From: an uncultured Ignavibacteria bacterium
Lineage (GTDB): Bacteria; Bacteroidota; Ignavibacteria; Ignavibacteriales; Ignavibacteriaceae
Length of the DNA stretch: 10,387 nt
Direction: 5' to 3'
Assembly (NCBI GenBank): GCA_937996765.1
Contig: CALKUG010000505.1
Coordinates: 1-10,387, forward strand
Both the position numbers and the translations under genes were made by a program. The notes beneath the pieces were generated by a model. The model saw nothing but the letters and a program-made list of their open reading frames with translations. It did no database searches and was not told the origin of the DNA. Below are positions 1-7,169 of the stretch, piece after piece; position 1 is the first letter of the stretch, and each line of letters opens with the position of its first letter.

Positions 1-1
1 G

Positions 2-1180
2 AGTTGGATTCTTACTACTCAATACAAACTCGATATTCACGAAGTTGGATTTGTATGGGCAGCAGGTCCACTTGCAGGTATATTTGGTCAGGTGATTGTC
101 GGGCTTATTTCAGATAATGCTTGGTTCTGGGGTGGACGCCGCAGACCATTTGTTCTCATTGGCGGAACAATTGCAGCTGCTATGTTGCTTGCCTTACCGT
201 TTTTTAATGAAATTGGCGGCTTTCTTGGAATATCTAACATTATAATTATTGCAACAGTGGTTGCACTCACATTAGATTTAGCTATTAATATCAGCTTTAA
301 CCCCACGCGTTCCATTATTGCCGACGTTACGCCCGAAGGGGAAGCACGCACAAAAGGTTATACCTGGATGCAGACCGTATCAGGATTCTTTGGTGTACTT
401 GCTTACATCATTGGTGCAACTATTGGTAACTATACTTTACTCTATGTTGGAACTATTATTGTTTTCTTCTTTAGCGTAGTCCCAATGTTTTTTATTACTG
501 AGCCCCGTTCGTTGCAAGCCGTTGATAATTCAGCTGAAACTGAATCACTCGAAACTACCGGCAGAAAACAATCAGACGTAAAAGCTCTGATGCAAATTTA
601 TTTTGCGCACGGCTTTTCGTGGATTGGTGTACAAACAATGTTTGTATTTATTATTGCTTTTATCATGGATAAGATGGGTCTTTCTGCGGAGAACTCTGGT
701 CCCGTAATCGCATACACATTTGCGATTCTTAACACTGTCGGATTTTTACTACCAACTTTGGTATTGCAACCCTTGACTAAAAAAATTGGAACAGTGAAAA
801 CACATACAGCAGCTGTAGCCACTATGGGTATTGCATATTTACTAATTTCGCAGTTTGCTTCATCACCAATTACGCTATACATGCTCATCGCACTTGCCGG
901 TATTGGTTGGGCTTCGATTGTGAGCTTGCCTTTTGCAATTATGACTGAGAAAGTAGCAAAAGAGAAAACAGGATTGTTTATGGGAATTTTTAACCTATCA
1001 GTTGTAATTCCACAGCTTCTTGTGAGTGCATTTGTAGGGTTAATTATTCAAAGCGCTCCTGATAAATCAATCATATTTTGGATATCGGGTGTTAGTTTGT
1101 TGATCTCGGCAGCTTTATGGTTCTTTGTTAAAGATGATAGTAAAGGTGCAACCGTTATTAAGGGTGGCGGAGGCCACTAA
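2..1180 (+). CDS. Sugar MFS transporter, GPH/SLC45-like (5' partial)
   Basis: This reading frame is open from the left edge of the window, so the true start lies upstream; 392 residues are visible. It is an inner-membrane secondary transporter, probably a proton or cation symporter for a disaccharide or related sugar. About eleven hydrophobic helices can be counted, so only the first of the usual twelve is missing. After the first visible helix comes GLISD, followed by GGRRRP (residues 45-49), the loop 2-3 signature of sucrose/SLC45-type carriers. A hydrophilic central loop with EPRSLQ (roughly residues 145-175) separates the two six-helix halves. Near the C-terminus, GIGWASIVSLPFAIMTEK and KTGLFMGIFN also match this group. 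The protein ends in a short Gly-rich tail. It ends 4 bases before the likely pabBC start and was probably transcribed with it. The family call is firm; the substrate is not determined. Confidence 0.86.
   Translation, partial: SWILTTQYKLDIHEVGFVWAAGPLAGIFGQVIVGLISDNAWFWGGRRRPFVLIGGTIAAAMLLALPFFNEIGGFLGISNIIIIATVVALTLDLAINISFNPTRSIIADVTPEGEARTKGYTWMQTVSGFFGVLAYIIGATIGNYTLLYVGTIIVFFFSVVPMFFITEPRSLQAVDNSAETESLETTGRKQSDVKALMQIYFAHGFSWIGVQTMFVFIIAFIMDKMGLSAENSGPVIAYTFAILNTVGFLLPTLVLQPLTKKIGTVKTHTAAVATMGIAYLLISQFASSPITLYMLIALAGIGWASIVSLPFAIMTEKVAKEKTGLFMGIFNLSVVIPQLLVSAFVGLIIQSAPDKSIIFWISGVSLLISAALWFFVKDDSKGATVIKGGGGH
1169..1173 (+). promoter_or_regulatory. Shine-Dalgarno site for pabBC (GGAGG)
   Basis: GGAGG lies in the last codons of the transporter gene, 11 bases before the in-frame TTG at 1185. 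The upstream in-frame candidates, ATG 1134 and TTG 1125, have no comparable purine-rich site. This is the main reason to place the pabBC start at 1185. The spacing is slightly long. Confidence 0.55.
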
Positions 1181-1184
1181 TAGC

Positions 1185-3008
1185 TTGTCGAAGTTATCAG
1201 AAATTATTGCATTAATCGCCGAGTGTGAACACTCGGCGTTTTTTTATACTCCTCGTATATATGGTGAGGAAAAGGGATTGTTGTTTCGTAATCCTCAAAA
1301 GCAAATCGCTTTTTCGAAGCAACTCGGTATCGAACATTTTTTCCAAACTGCTGAAGTGTATTCTGTTCAGTATCCTTATGCTGTAAGTTCTTTGACTTAC
1401 GAGCTTGGATATTTTATAGAACCATGGTTTGAAAATCACGGCTCCTTAAATAAATCTGTTATTGACTCAGCTGAAAACAGTAGATTCTCTTTTTACTCCT
1501 CGGTAATTCAGTATGCTGAATTAGACTTTAACTTTGGCACAAATATAAAACCATTAACAGAAATTGATAAGATTACCTACGGGGTTGAAGCGGAAGAGTT
1601 TTCCACTGCAATTCAAAAAATTAAACAACAGATTCAAGAAGGTAATACCTATCAAATAAACTTCACTTTCCCTGTGTCGTTTACTATTATGGGAGAGCTT
1701 GAAGATTTTATTTCCGAATTAGTGTTTAATCAATCAGCTGAATTTATAGCTCTTATCAAAAATGGAGAAAAGTACATTCTCTCCATATCACCTGAGTTGT
1801 TTTTGCAGTGGGACGAAATTGGCATAAAAGCCAAGCCCATGAAGGGAACGCGCAGTAGAGGTCTCACTTTGCAAGCAGATGCCTTAATAAAAGAAGAGTT
1901 AAAAAACTCCGAAAAAGATAAAGCTGAAAATGTGATGATAGTTGACTTACTCAGAAATGATATTGGAAAAATCTGCGAACCCGGCTCGGTGAGTGTGCGT
2001 TCGTTGTTTGATATTGAAACGTATGAAACCCTTCATCAAATGACATCAACAATAGTTGGGTCCTTGAAACAGGGTATCGGTTTGACTGAAGTGCTTATGA
2101 GTACATTCCCCTGTGGCTCGATAACTGGGGCCCCAAAAATTTCTTCTATGGAAATTATTCGTAATGTTGAAAAGCATATACGCGGAATATACACCGGTAG
2201 TATTGGATTGAAACGGGAAGAGCAATGGACTTTTAACGTAGCTATTCGCACGCTCGAAATAAAGAACAACAAAGCTACCATGGGAATTGGTAGCGGGATA
2301 GTGTGGGATAGTAAAAAGAATCTTGAATACGATGAAATACTTTCTAAGTTCAGTTTTATTGCAAATAGGCAGAGCCCTTTCCGGCTTATTGAAACTATGT
2401 TGGTTTCTCATTCGAGTATCGCATTACTGAACTATCACACAGAGCGACTAAAGAATTCTTCCAACTACTTCCGTTTTAGTTTTGTTGAAGAAAAATGGAT
2501 GGACTTTGTGCGAACTATTTTACAGAATTGTTCCTCGTATCAGCAGTACAAACTCCGTATTACCCTAAGTAAACAAGGTGACTTTGACTACCAACTGACA
2601 CCAATTGAAAATACTGAATCTGACAAAATTGTTTGCTATTCAGATAGCAAGATATCTTCAAATTCGGTATATCAGTATTTTAAAACAACTAATCGCGAAC
2701 AATACGACTCAACAATTGCAAAAATAAATGGTTCGAAATTCTACGATGTAATTTTTCTTAATGAACGAGAAGAAGTAGTAGAGGGTTCTTTTAATAATAT
2801 TATTATTAAAAAGGATGGTGTTTACTACACCCCTCCTATTTTAAGCGGTGCGCTGCCCGGTGTGTATCGTTCGTTTTTGATTGAGACACAAGGGGTTATT
2901 GAAAAAGTACTTTATAAAGAAGATATCAAAAACGCTGATTCGGTATTTTTGTGCAATGCTGTTAGGGGTAGAGTTAAGGTCATTGTTGAAGACTCACAAG
3001 TGTTTTAA
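1185..3008 (+). CDS. pabB: Fused aminodeoxychorismate synthase I / aminodeoxychorismate lyase (PabB-PabC)
   Basis: This is a two-domain enzyme for p-aminobenzoate, the folate precursor. The N-terminal part (about residues 1-390) is the chorismate-binding PabB domain. It carries PMKGTRSRG at 218-226; the lysine (K220) at this site is the PabB hallmark, where anthranilate synthases usually have alanine. Further motifs are MIVDLLRNDIGK, HQMTSTIVGSL, CGSITGAPK (GSITGAPK at 311-318), AIRTLE and GSGIVWDS. The C-terminal part (about 395-607) is a class IV PLP lyase: LIETML near 400, YHTERL, FKTTNRE with the presumed Schiff-base lysine K500, EGSFNN at 533 and LPGVYRSFL. The glutaminase partner PabA is not in the window. 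I chose TTG 1185 (607 residues) for its GGAGG site and minimal overlap. ATG 1134 (624 residues) would overlap the transporter by 47 bases, and TTG 1278 (purine-rich GAGG at 1266) would drop a plausible N-terminus, SAFFYTPRIYG. A terminator-like hairpin lies inside codons 11-21. Function is sure; the exact start is less so. Confidence 0.9.
   Translation: MSKLSEIIALIAECEHSAFFYTPRIYGEEKGLLFRNPQKQIAFSKQLGIEHFFQTAEVYSVQYPYAVSSLTYELGYFIEPWFENHGSLNKSVIDSAENSRFSFYSSVIQYAELDFNFGTNIKPLTEIDKITYGVEAEEFSTAIQKIKQQIQEGNTYQINFTFPVSFTIMGELEDFISELVFNQSAEFIALIKNGEKYILSISPELFLQWDEIGIKAKPMKGTRSRGLTLQADALIKEELKNSEKDKAENVMIVDLLRNDIGKICEPGSVSVRSLFDIETYETLHQMTSTIVGSLKQGIGLTEVLMSTFPCGSITGAPKISSMEIIRNVEKHIRGIYTGSIGLKREEQWTFNVAIRTLEIKNNKATMGIGSGIVWDSKKNLEYDEILSKFSFIANRQSPFRLIETMLVSHSSIALLNYHTERLKNSSNYFRFSFVEEKWMDFVRTILQNCSSYQQYKLRITLSKQGDFDYQLTPIENTESDKIVCYSDSKISSNSVYQYFKTTNREQYDSTIAKINGSKFYDVIFLNEREEVVEGSFNNIIIKKDGVYYTPPILSGALPGVYRSFLIETQGVIEKVLYKEDIKNADSVFLCNAVRGRVKVIVEDSQVF
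1217..1245 (+). terminator. Intrinsic terminator-like hairpin inside the start of pabBC
   Basis: CGCCGAGTG (1217-1225) and CACTCGGCG (1230-1238) form a perfect 9-bp GC-rich stem with a TGAA loop, followed at once by seven Ts (1239-1245). This is a canonical rho-independent terminator for + strand transcription, 37 bases after the transporter stop. It lies in the pabBC reading frame, encoding part of IAECEHSAFF. The minus-strand copy has no comparable T run, so it is directional. The structure is certain; its activity in vivo is inferred. Confidence 0.75.
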
Positions 3009-3064
3009 TTCGTATTTATATTGTTTAGATTAAATAAGAGAATTGCATCAATTTATTAAATACT

Positions 3065-4111
3065 ATGTCTGAAAATCAAGCGGAACTTTCATTACGAAAA
3101 AAAGAACATCTCACAATTTGTGAGGATGATTCTGCTGCGTTTAAAACTGTTGCAACGGGCTTTGATAATTATACTTTCTTGCATGATGCAACAACCGAAG
3201 TTATTATTCAAAACTTGAATTTAGAGAGCAACTTTTTTGGAAGCACTGTTGCTTATCCTTTTCTCATTTCTTGTATGACCGGTGGAACCGATGAAGCGAA
3301 TAATATCAATCTCCAATTAGCAGAAGTAGCAAACAGCCTTAATATTCCGTTGGGATTAGGCAGTATGCGTTATGCTTTAGAGTCACGAGATTATGATATT
3401 CATCTCAAAGGAATAAAAAAATCGGCGGGAATTTCACCGATTATGACTAACATTGGCGCAGCACAGTTATGCGAAGGTAGAGATGTTTCACAGTTTCAAC
3501 GTTTAATAGATTTAGTGGAGGCAAGTGTTTTTATTATTCACCTGAATGCTCTACAAGAGCTTGTTCAAAAAGGTGGAGAGCCCTCTTTTCCCGGATTGAT
3601 GCAGTCTATAGAGTTTCTCGCGAAGTCACTCAGTGTACCAATCATTGTTAAAGAGGTTGGTTCGGGTATTTCAAAACAGGCAGCTAAACGACTCTTGGAA
3701 GCCGGAGTAAAAGGGATTGATGTTGCCGGTGCCGGCGGAACAAGTTGGTCGGCCGTGGAAATCATTCGCAATCGCGATGATAAAAATAATGAGTTTTGGG
3801 ATTGGGGCTTACCTACATCGTATTGCCTAAAAACGGTAAACGAGCTAAAAGAATTTTACAAATTTACTTTAATATCATCGGGAGGTGTTAACACACCGCA
3901 CGATGCTGCTGTAAGCTATGCACTTGGAGCAAATTTTACCGGCTCAGCAAGAAAAGTGTTACAAGCATTAAATGCTTCAGGCGAGGAAGGTGTTATAAGC
4001 TTCATAACACAATTTATTGAATATCTAAAAAAAGTCTTATTTTTAACAGGATCCGCTTCACTTGCACAACTGCAAGTTGGTAAATTAATTCGCAAGGAGG
4101 AACTAATTTGA
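3065..4111 (+). CDS. fni: Isopentenyl-diphosphate delta-isomerase, type 2 (FMN-dependent)
   Basis: This cytoplasmic flavoenzyme interconverts IPP and DMAPP using reduced FMN and Mg2+, supplying the allylic primer for prenyl chain synthesis. At 348 residues it has the normal length. Visible family motifs in order are RKKEHL near the N-terminus, ISCMTGGT, LGLGSMR (GSMR at 99-102), TNIGAAQ, HLNALQE (Q164 and E165, the position of the Mg2+-binding Gln-Glu pair in characterised members), VKEVGSGIS, VAGAGGTSW and SSGGVNTPHDA, the last two belonging to the FMN-phosphate-binding part of the TIM barrel. The start ATG has no good Shine-Dalgarno sequence. The 56-base gap before it (3009-3064) is strongly AT-rich and holds no clear hairpin or promoter that I can defend. 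Its stop overlaps the next start (TTGA), coupling it to the prenyl synthase that uses its product. Confidence 0.94.
   Translation: MSENQAELSLRKKEHLTICEDDSAAFKTVATGFDNYTFLHDATTEVIIQNLNLESNFFGSTVAYPFLISCMTGGTDEANNINLQLAEVANSLNIPLGLGSMRYALESRDYDIHLKGIKKSAGISPIMTNIGAAQLCEGRDVSQFQRLIDLVEASVFIIHLNALQELVQKGGEPSFPGLMQSIEFLAKSLSVPIIVKEVGSGISKQAAKRLLEAGVKGIDVAGAGGTSWSAVEIIRNRDDKNNEFWDWGLPTSYCLKTVNELKEFYKFTLISSGGVNTPHDAAVSYALGANFTGSARKVLQALNASGEEGVISFITQFIEYLKKVLFLTGSASLAQLQVGKLIRKEELI
4094..4100 (+). promoter_or_regulatory. Strong Shine-Dalgarno (AAGGAGG) deciding a TTG start
   Basis: AAGGAGG sits at the end of fni with 7 bases to the TTG at 4108, an ideal spacing. It supports TTG as the start of the prenyl synthase. 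The next in-frame ATG is codon 42, just before the conserved GGKRLRP, and would remove the conserved N-terminal helix. Confidence 0.8.
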
Positions 4112-5097
4112 ATTACGAAGTCTTTGCTGCTGCTTACGAAGCAGAGAGAAAAATAATCGAAGCTCGCATTAAAAAGCTTTTTAAGAAAAAAACGCTCACT
4201 ACGTTATACGATCCGGCTGCATACGTTATGGAAAGTGGCGGCAAACGCCTTAGACCTGCTTTGGTATTATTCTCAGCCATGGCTGTAGGTGGCGATAAAA
4301 AACATGCCTATAACCCTGCAATTGCAGTTGAAATGCTTCATAACTTTACCCTCGTTCACGATGATATCATGGATAATTCGGCGCTCAGAAGAGGTAGGGC
4401 AACACTACACACCATACATGATGTTAATACTGCAATTTTAGTTGGAGATGTTTTACTTGCGGCTTCTTATGAAGTGTTGCTTGATTCTATTGATCATACT
4501 ATTGCTAAAAATACTGTGAGTGCATTTAATACAGGTTTAATTGAAGTGTGTGAAGGGCAATCGCTCGATAAAGAATTTGAACGCCGTAATAATGTATCCA
4601 TTCCTGAATACTATACTATGATTAGTAAAAAAACAGCGGCTTTACTACAAACTTGTTGCAAAGTCGGTGCTTTGGTAGGTGGTGGCTCGCCGGCCGAAGT
4701 AAAAGCTCTTGCTTCATACGGAACGAACATTGGTATTGCTTTCCAGTTACAAGATGATTTGTTAGATCTTATGGGTGATGAACTCAGCTTAGGCAAGCGT
4801 ATCGGTGGCGATATTATCGAAGGCAAAAAAACTTTCCTCATTCTTAAAGCCCTTGAAAAAGCAAAGGGTAAAGACTTAAAGATTCTTAAAGAATTTATTA
4901 AAAACAAAGGAGCAAAGGAAGAAGATATCCCTTTGTTTCGAGCTATGTTCGAAAAGCTTGGTGTAATCAGCGATACCGAAAAAGAAGTTAAAAAGTTTAC
5001 AGCAAAGGGACTGAGAAGTCTTAAGCCTTTACGAACAAAAGATGCAATTGATTTTTTTACATGCTTAGCAAATTCATTACTTAAAAGGGTTAAATAA
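4108..5097 (+). CDS. Polyprenyl diphosphate synthase, probably geranylgeranyl/farnesyl diphosphate synthase
   Basis: This is a trans-prenyltransferase of the isoprenoid synthase fold that adds IPP units to an allylic diphosphate in the cytoplasm. The 329 residues show GGKRLRP (from residue 44), the first aspartate-rich motif DDIMD (85-89) followed by RRGRATLH, GDVLLAASYE, and the second aspartate-rich motif DDLLD (216-220) followed by GKKTFL. The residue five positions before the first motif is Phe (F80, in HNFTLVHDD) and the motif has no two-residue insertion. In characterised enzymes this combination is typical of archaeal-type (type I) GGPP synthases, while long-chain synthases have a small residue there. 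The likely product is therefore C20, possibly C15; this is inference. The gene starts at TTG within the fni stop (4-base overlap) and its TAA overlaps the ptsH ATG by one base (TAATG). An idsA-like symbol would be reasonable but is not certain. Confidence 0.92.
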   Translation: MNYEVFAAAYEAERKIIEARIKKLFKKKTLTTLYDPAAYVMESGGKRLRPALVLFSAMAVGGDKKHAYNPAIAVEMLHNFTLVHDDIMDNSALRRGRATLHTIHDVNTAILVGDVLLAASYEVLLDSIDHTIAKNTVSAFNTGLIEVCEGQSLDKEFERRNNVSIPEYYTMISKKTAALLQTCCKVGALVGGGSPAEVKALASYGTNIGIAFQLQDDLLDLMGDELSLGKRIGGDIIEGKKTFLILKALEKAKGKDLKILKEFIKNKGAKEEDIPLFRAMFEKLGVISDTEKEVKKFTAKGLRSLKPLRTKDAIDFFTCLANSLLKRVK

Positions 5098-5384
5098 TGG
5101 GAGAAAAACGACTTATTGAAGCAGAGGTTACTATAGTTAATCAAGCGGGATTACATACCAGACCAGCAGCAACCATGGTAAAACTTGCTGCAAAGTACAA
5201 ATCAGAATTTTATATTACAAAAGACGGTATGCGTATAAACGGCAAGAGTATTATAGGTCTTATGACTCTTGCGGCTGCTCAGGGCTCTACTCTCTTACTC
5301 GAGTTTGAGGGGGATGACCCCGATGTTGAAAATATGTGTAAAGATATTACTGACTACATAAACCGAGGATTTGATGAAGTATGA
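5097..5384 (+). CDS. ptsH: Phosphocarrier protein HPr
   Basis: HPr is the small cytoplasmic phosphocarrier that takes phosphate from enzyme I. The 95-residue protein has the standard HPr length plus a short N-terminal extension. GLHTRPA contains the phosphorylatable histidine, H20 (His15 in classical numbering). NGKSIIGLM contains S51, equivalent to Ser46, the target of HPr kinase/phosphorylase in organisms that have one. Both sites are intact, so it can in principle serve in phosphotransfer and in serine-based regulation. The start ATG shares a base with the previous stop, and AAAGGG (5084-5089) lies 7 bases upstream. The end overlaps ptsI by four bases (ATGA). No EII permease or HPr kinase gene is in the window. 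Confidence 0.96.
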   Translation: MGEKRLIEAEVTIVNQAGLHTRPAATMVKLAAKYKSEFYITKDGMRINGKSIIGLMTLAAAQGSTLLLEFEGDDPDVENMCKDITDYINRGFDEV

Positions 5385-7147
5385 AGGGTTTAGAACAACT
5401 TCTTAAAGATTCCAATAATCATCTTCGCGGCATTGCCGCAGCACCCGGTTTAGTTATCGGTAGAGCATTCATTTTTAAAAAAGAGACACTTTCGATAAAA
5501 GATGATATCATCGAAAATGTTGACCAAGCTGTTGAGCAATTGTGGTTGGCTATCGCTCAATCAAAAAAAGAGCTCAACAAAATTTTCTCTCTCGCTAAAG
5601 AGAAAATGGGCGAAAAAAGAGCTCAAATATTTGAAGCCCAATTAATGATGTTAGATGATCCTATTTTCCTTCAATCACTTGAATCAAGAATAAAGACCGA
5701 AAAAAGAGATCCGCAATTTGTAGTCTTCGATGAAACCTCAAAAGTACAAAATATGCTTACGGTTTCCGATGAGCAAATGTTTAAGGAACGTGCGGAAGAT
5801 ATTGAAGATATCAAAATGAGGATTATCCGCAACCTCCAAAAAAGACGATGGGAATCCAAAATTGAACAAGAGGTAATTGTAGTAAGCGAAATTCTTACTC
5901 CCGCCGATACCATACTTTTTGCAAAAAATAAAACTCTTGGATACGTTACAAATGAGGGAGGATTAACTTCACACGCTGCTATTGTTGCGCGCTCGCTTAA
6001 TATACCCGCTATTGTTGGTGCTGAAGATGCTACTGACAAAATTAAAACGGGCGATATTTTGGCCATAGATGGATTCCATGGAATTGTTGTTATTAATCCC
6101 ACAGATGTGCAGCTCGAATATTTTAATAAAAAAATTGAACATCTCAAAGAAATTAATGAAGCGATGAGCGAGCTTCTACTCCTGCCGGCACAGACCACAG
6201 ATGGAGAAGAAATTACACTACAAGCTAATGTTGATGTCACCGGAGAGATTGCTGTGCTAAAAAGCAATGGCGCTAAAGGCATTGGACTTTTTCGCTCTGA
6301 GCAAATAATAGAAGAGCTTGGTGAGTTCCCCGATGAAGAGCAGCAACATCATATTTACAAGGAACTCGCAATACGAGTGTATCCTGACCAGATAACCATT
6401 CGTGCATTCGATTTGGGTGGTGATAAGGTACGGTTGTTTCATCACTCCGAGGCAAATCCGTTTTTGGGTTTACGCGGCGTACGCTTTCTGCTCGATAATC
6501 GCTCGCTTTTCAAATCACAAATCCGAGCTGTATTGCGAGCCAGTACACACAAAAACATTAAGTTTATGATTCCTATGATTTCTACCATTCAGGAAATACG
6601 CGAGTCTAAACGCTTAATCCAAGAGGTTATGGATGAACTCACATCAAAAGGGATTAAGTATGATAGTAATATTCCTGTTGGGATAATGATTGAAGTTCCT
6701 GCTGCAGCTGTTATGGCAAGGCAGATGGCAAAAGAGGTAGATTTCCTCAGCATTGGTACAAACGATTTGATTCAATACCTTATGGCTGTAGATAGAGGTA
6801 ATAATACCGTTTCCTCGCTGTATCAAGAGTTTAATCCAGCAGTATTACAGTCGCTATTTCATATTATCGAAAATGCAAAAATAGAAGGTAAAGACGTAAG
6901 TATGTGCGGTGAAATGGCAGCCGATACTTTGGCTACTCCATTTTTAGTTGGTGCCGGCTTACGCTCGTTTAGTGTATCTCCCTCAGCAATACCTTCATTA
7001 AAAAGAACCATTCGTTCGTTCCCTGAACAAGATGCCCGGACATTAGTTTCAACCGTTTTGCAACTTTCTTCGCAAGAGGAAATATTAACGGAAATAGAAC
7101 TTTTTTTCCAAAAATACTCAATTACGCGCACGCGTAATATTTTATAA
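5381..7147 (+). CDS. ptsI: PTS enzyme I (phosphoenolpyruvate-protein phosphotransferase)
   Basis: Enzyme I autophosphorylates from phosphoenolpyruvate and passes the phosphate to HPr. At 588 residues it is normal in length. The N-terminal part has GIAAAPGLVIGRA and a charged helical HPr-binding region. GGLTSHAAIVAR carries the active histidine H198. The C-terminal PEP-binding barrel shows GIGLFRSE, FDLGGDKVR, PMISTI, VGIMIEVPAA, LSIGTNDLIQY, DRGN and MCGEMA with the catalytic cysteine C509. All key residues are present. The start ATG lies in the ATGA overlap with ptsH, and GAGGA at 5365-5369 is a usable ribosome site 11 bases upstream. The last codons contain an inverted repeat. With ptsH it forms a complete general PTS pair, but no sugar-specific component is visible in the window. 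Confidence 0.97.
   Translation: MKGLEQLLKDSNNHLRGIAAAPGLVIGRAFIFKKETLSIKDDIIENVDQAVEQLWLAIAQSKKELNKIFSLAKEKMGEKRAQIFEAQLMMLDDPIFLQSLESRIKTEKRDPQFVVFDETSKVQNMLTVSDEQMFKERAEDIEDIKMRIIRNLQKRRWESKIEQEVIVVSEILTPADTILFAKNKTLGYVTNEGGLTSHAAIVARSLNIPAIVGAEDATDKIKTGDILAIDGFHGIVVINPTDVQLEYFNKKIEHLKEINEAMSELLLLPAQTTDGEEITLQANVDVTGEIAVLKSNGAKGIGLFRSEQIIEELGEFPDEEQQHHIYKELAIRVYPDQITIRAFDLGGDKVRLFHHSEANPFLGLRGVRFLLDNRSLFKSQIRAVLRASTHKNIKFMIPMISTIQEIRESKRLIQEVMDELTSKGIKYDSNIPVGIMIEVPAAAVMARQMAKEVDFLSIGTNDLIQYLMAVDRGNNTVSSLYQEFNPAVLQSLFHIIENAKIEGKDVSMCGEMAADTLATPFLVGAGLRSFSVSPSAIPSLKRTIRSFPEQDARTLVSTVLQLSSQEEILTEIELFFQKYSITRTRNIL
7121..7138 (+). repeat. Inverted repeat at the 3' end of ptsI
   Basis: ATTACGCG and CGCGTAAT are perfect 8-base arms separated by CA, which as RNA allows a 7-bp stem with a GCAC loop. 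It encodes the last residues of enzyme I (ITRTRN) and is followed by the AT-rich stretch ATTTTATAATAAAT. The T run is interrupted, so it is at best a weak terminator; an RNA-stability or processing element is equally possible. The repeat itself is plain in the sequence. Confidence 0.5.
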
Positions 7148-7169
7148 TAAATAGACACAGTAAAAGACA

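Noticed and set aside
2046..2411. 121-codon minus-strand open frame opposite pabBC
   Set aside because: It covers the most conserved PabB motifs on the other strand and shows no family signature.
3009..3064. Possible promoter in the AT-rich gap before fni
   Set aside because: TTGTTT and TATATT-like hexamers occur but not with proper order and spacing, and no FCB-type TTTG/TAnnTTTG pair is present.
3359..3370. GSMR in place of the commoner GSQR motif in the IPP isomerase
   Set aside because: This third position varies among type 2 isomerases, so it is not evidence of lost activity.
3888..3901. GTGTTAACAC palindrome within fni
   Set aside because: It encodes the conserved SSGGVNTP motif, has no following T run, and a single short palindrome in coding sequence is expected by chance.
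4611..5144. 177-codon minus-strand open frame opposite the prenyl synthase
   Set aside because: It is antisense to a strongly conserved gene and spans the synthase-ptsH junction, with no domain and no convincing start site.
5671..6282. 203-codon open frame on the minus strand opposite ptsI
   Set aside because: It lies fully within the clearly coding ptsI, has no recognisable motif, and its Ser/Ile/Leu-rich composition is what an antisense shadow of an AT-rich gene gives.
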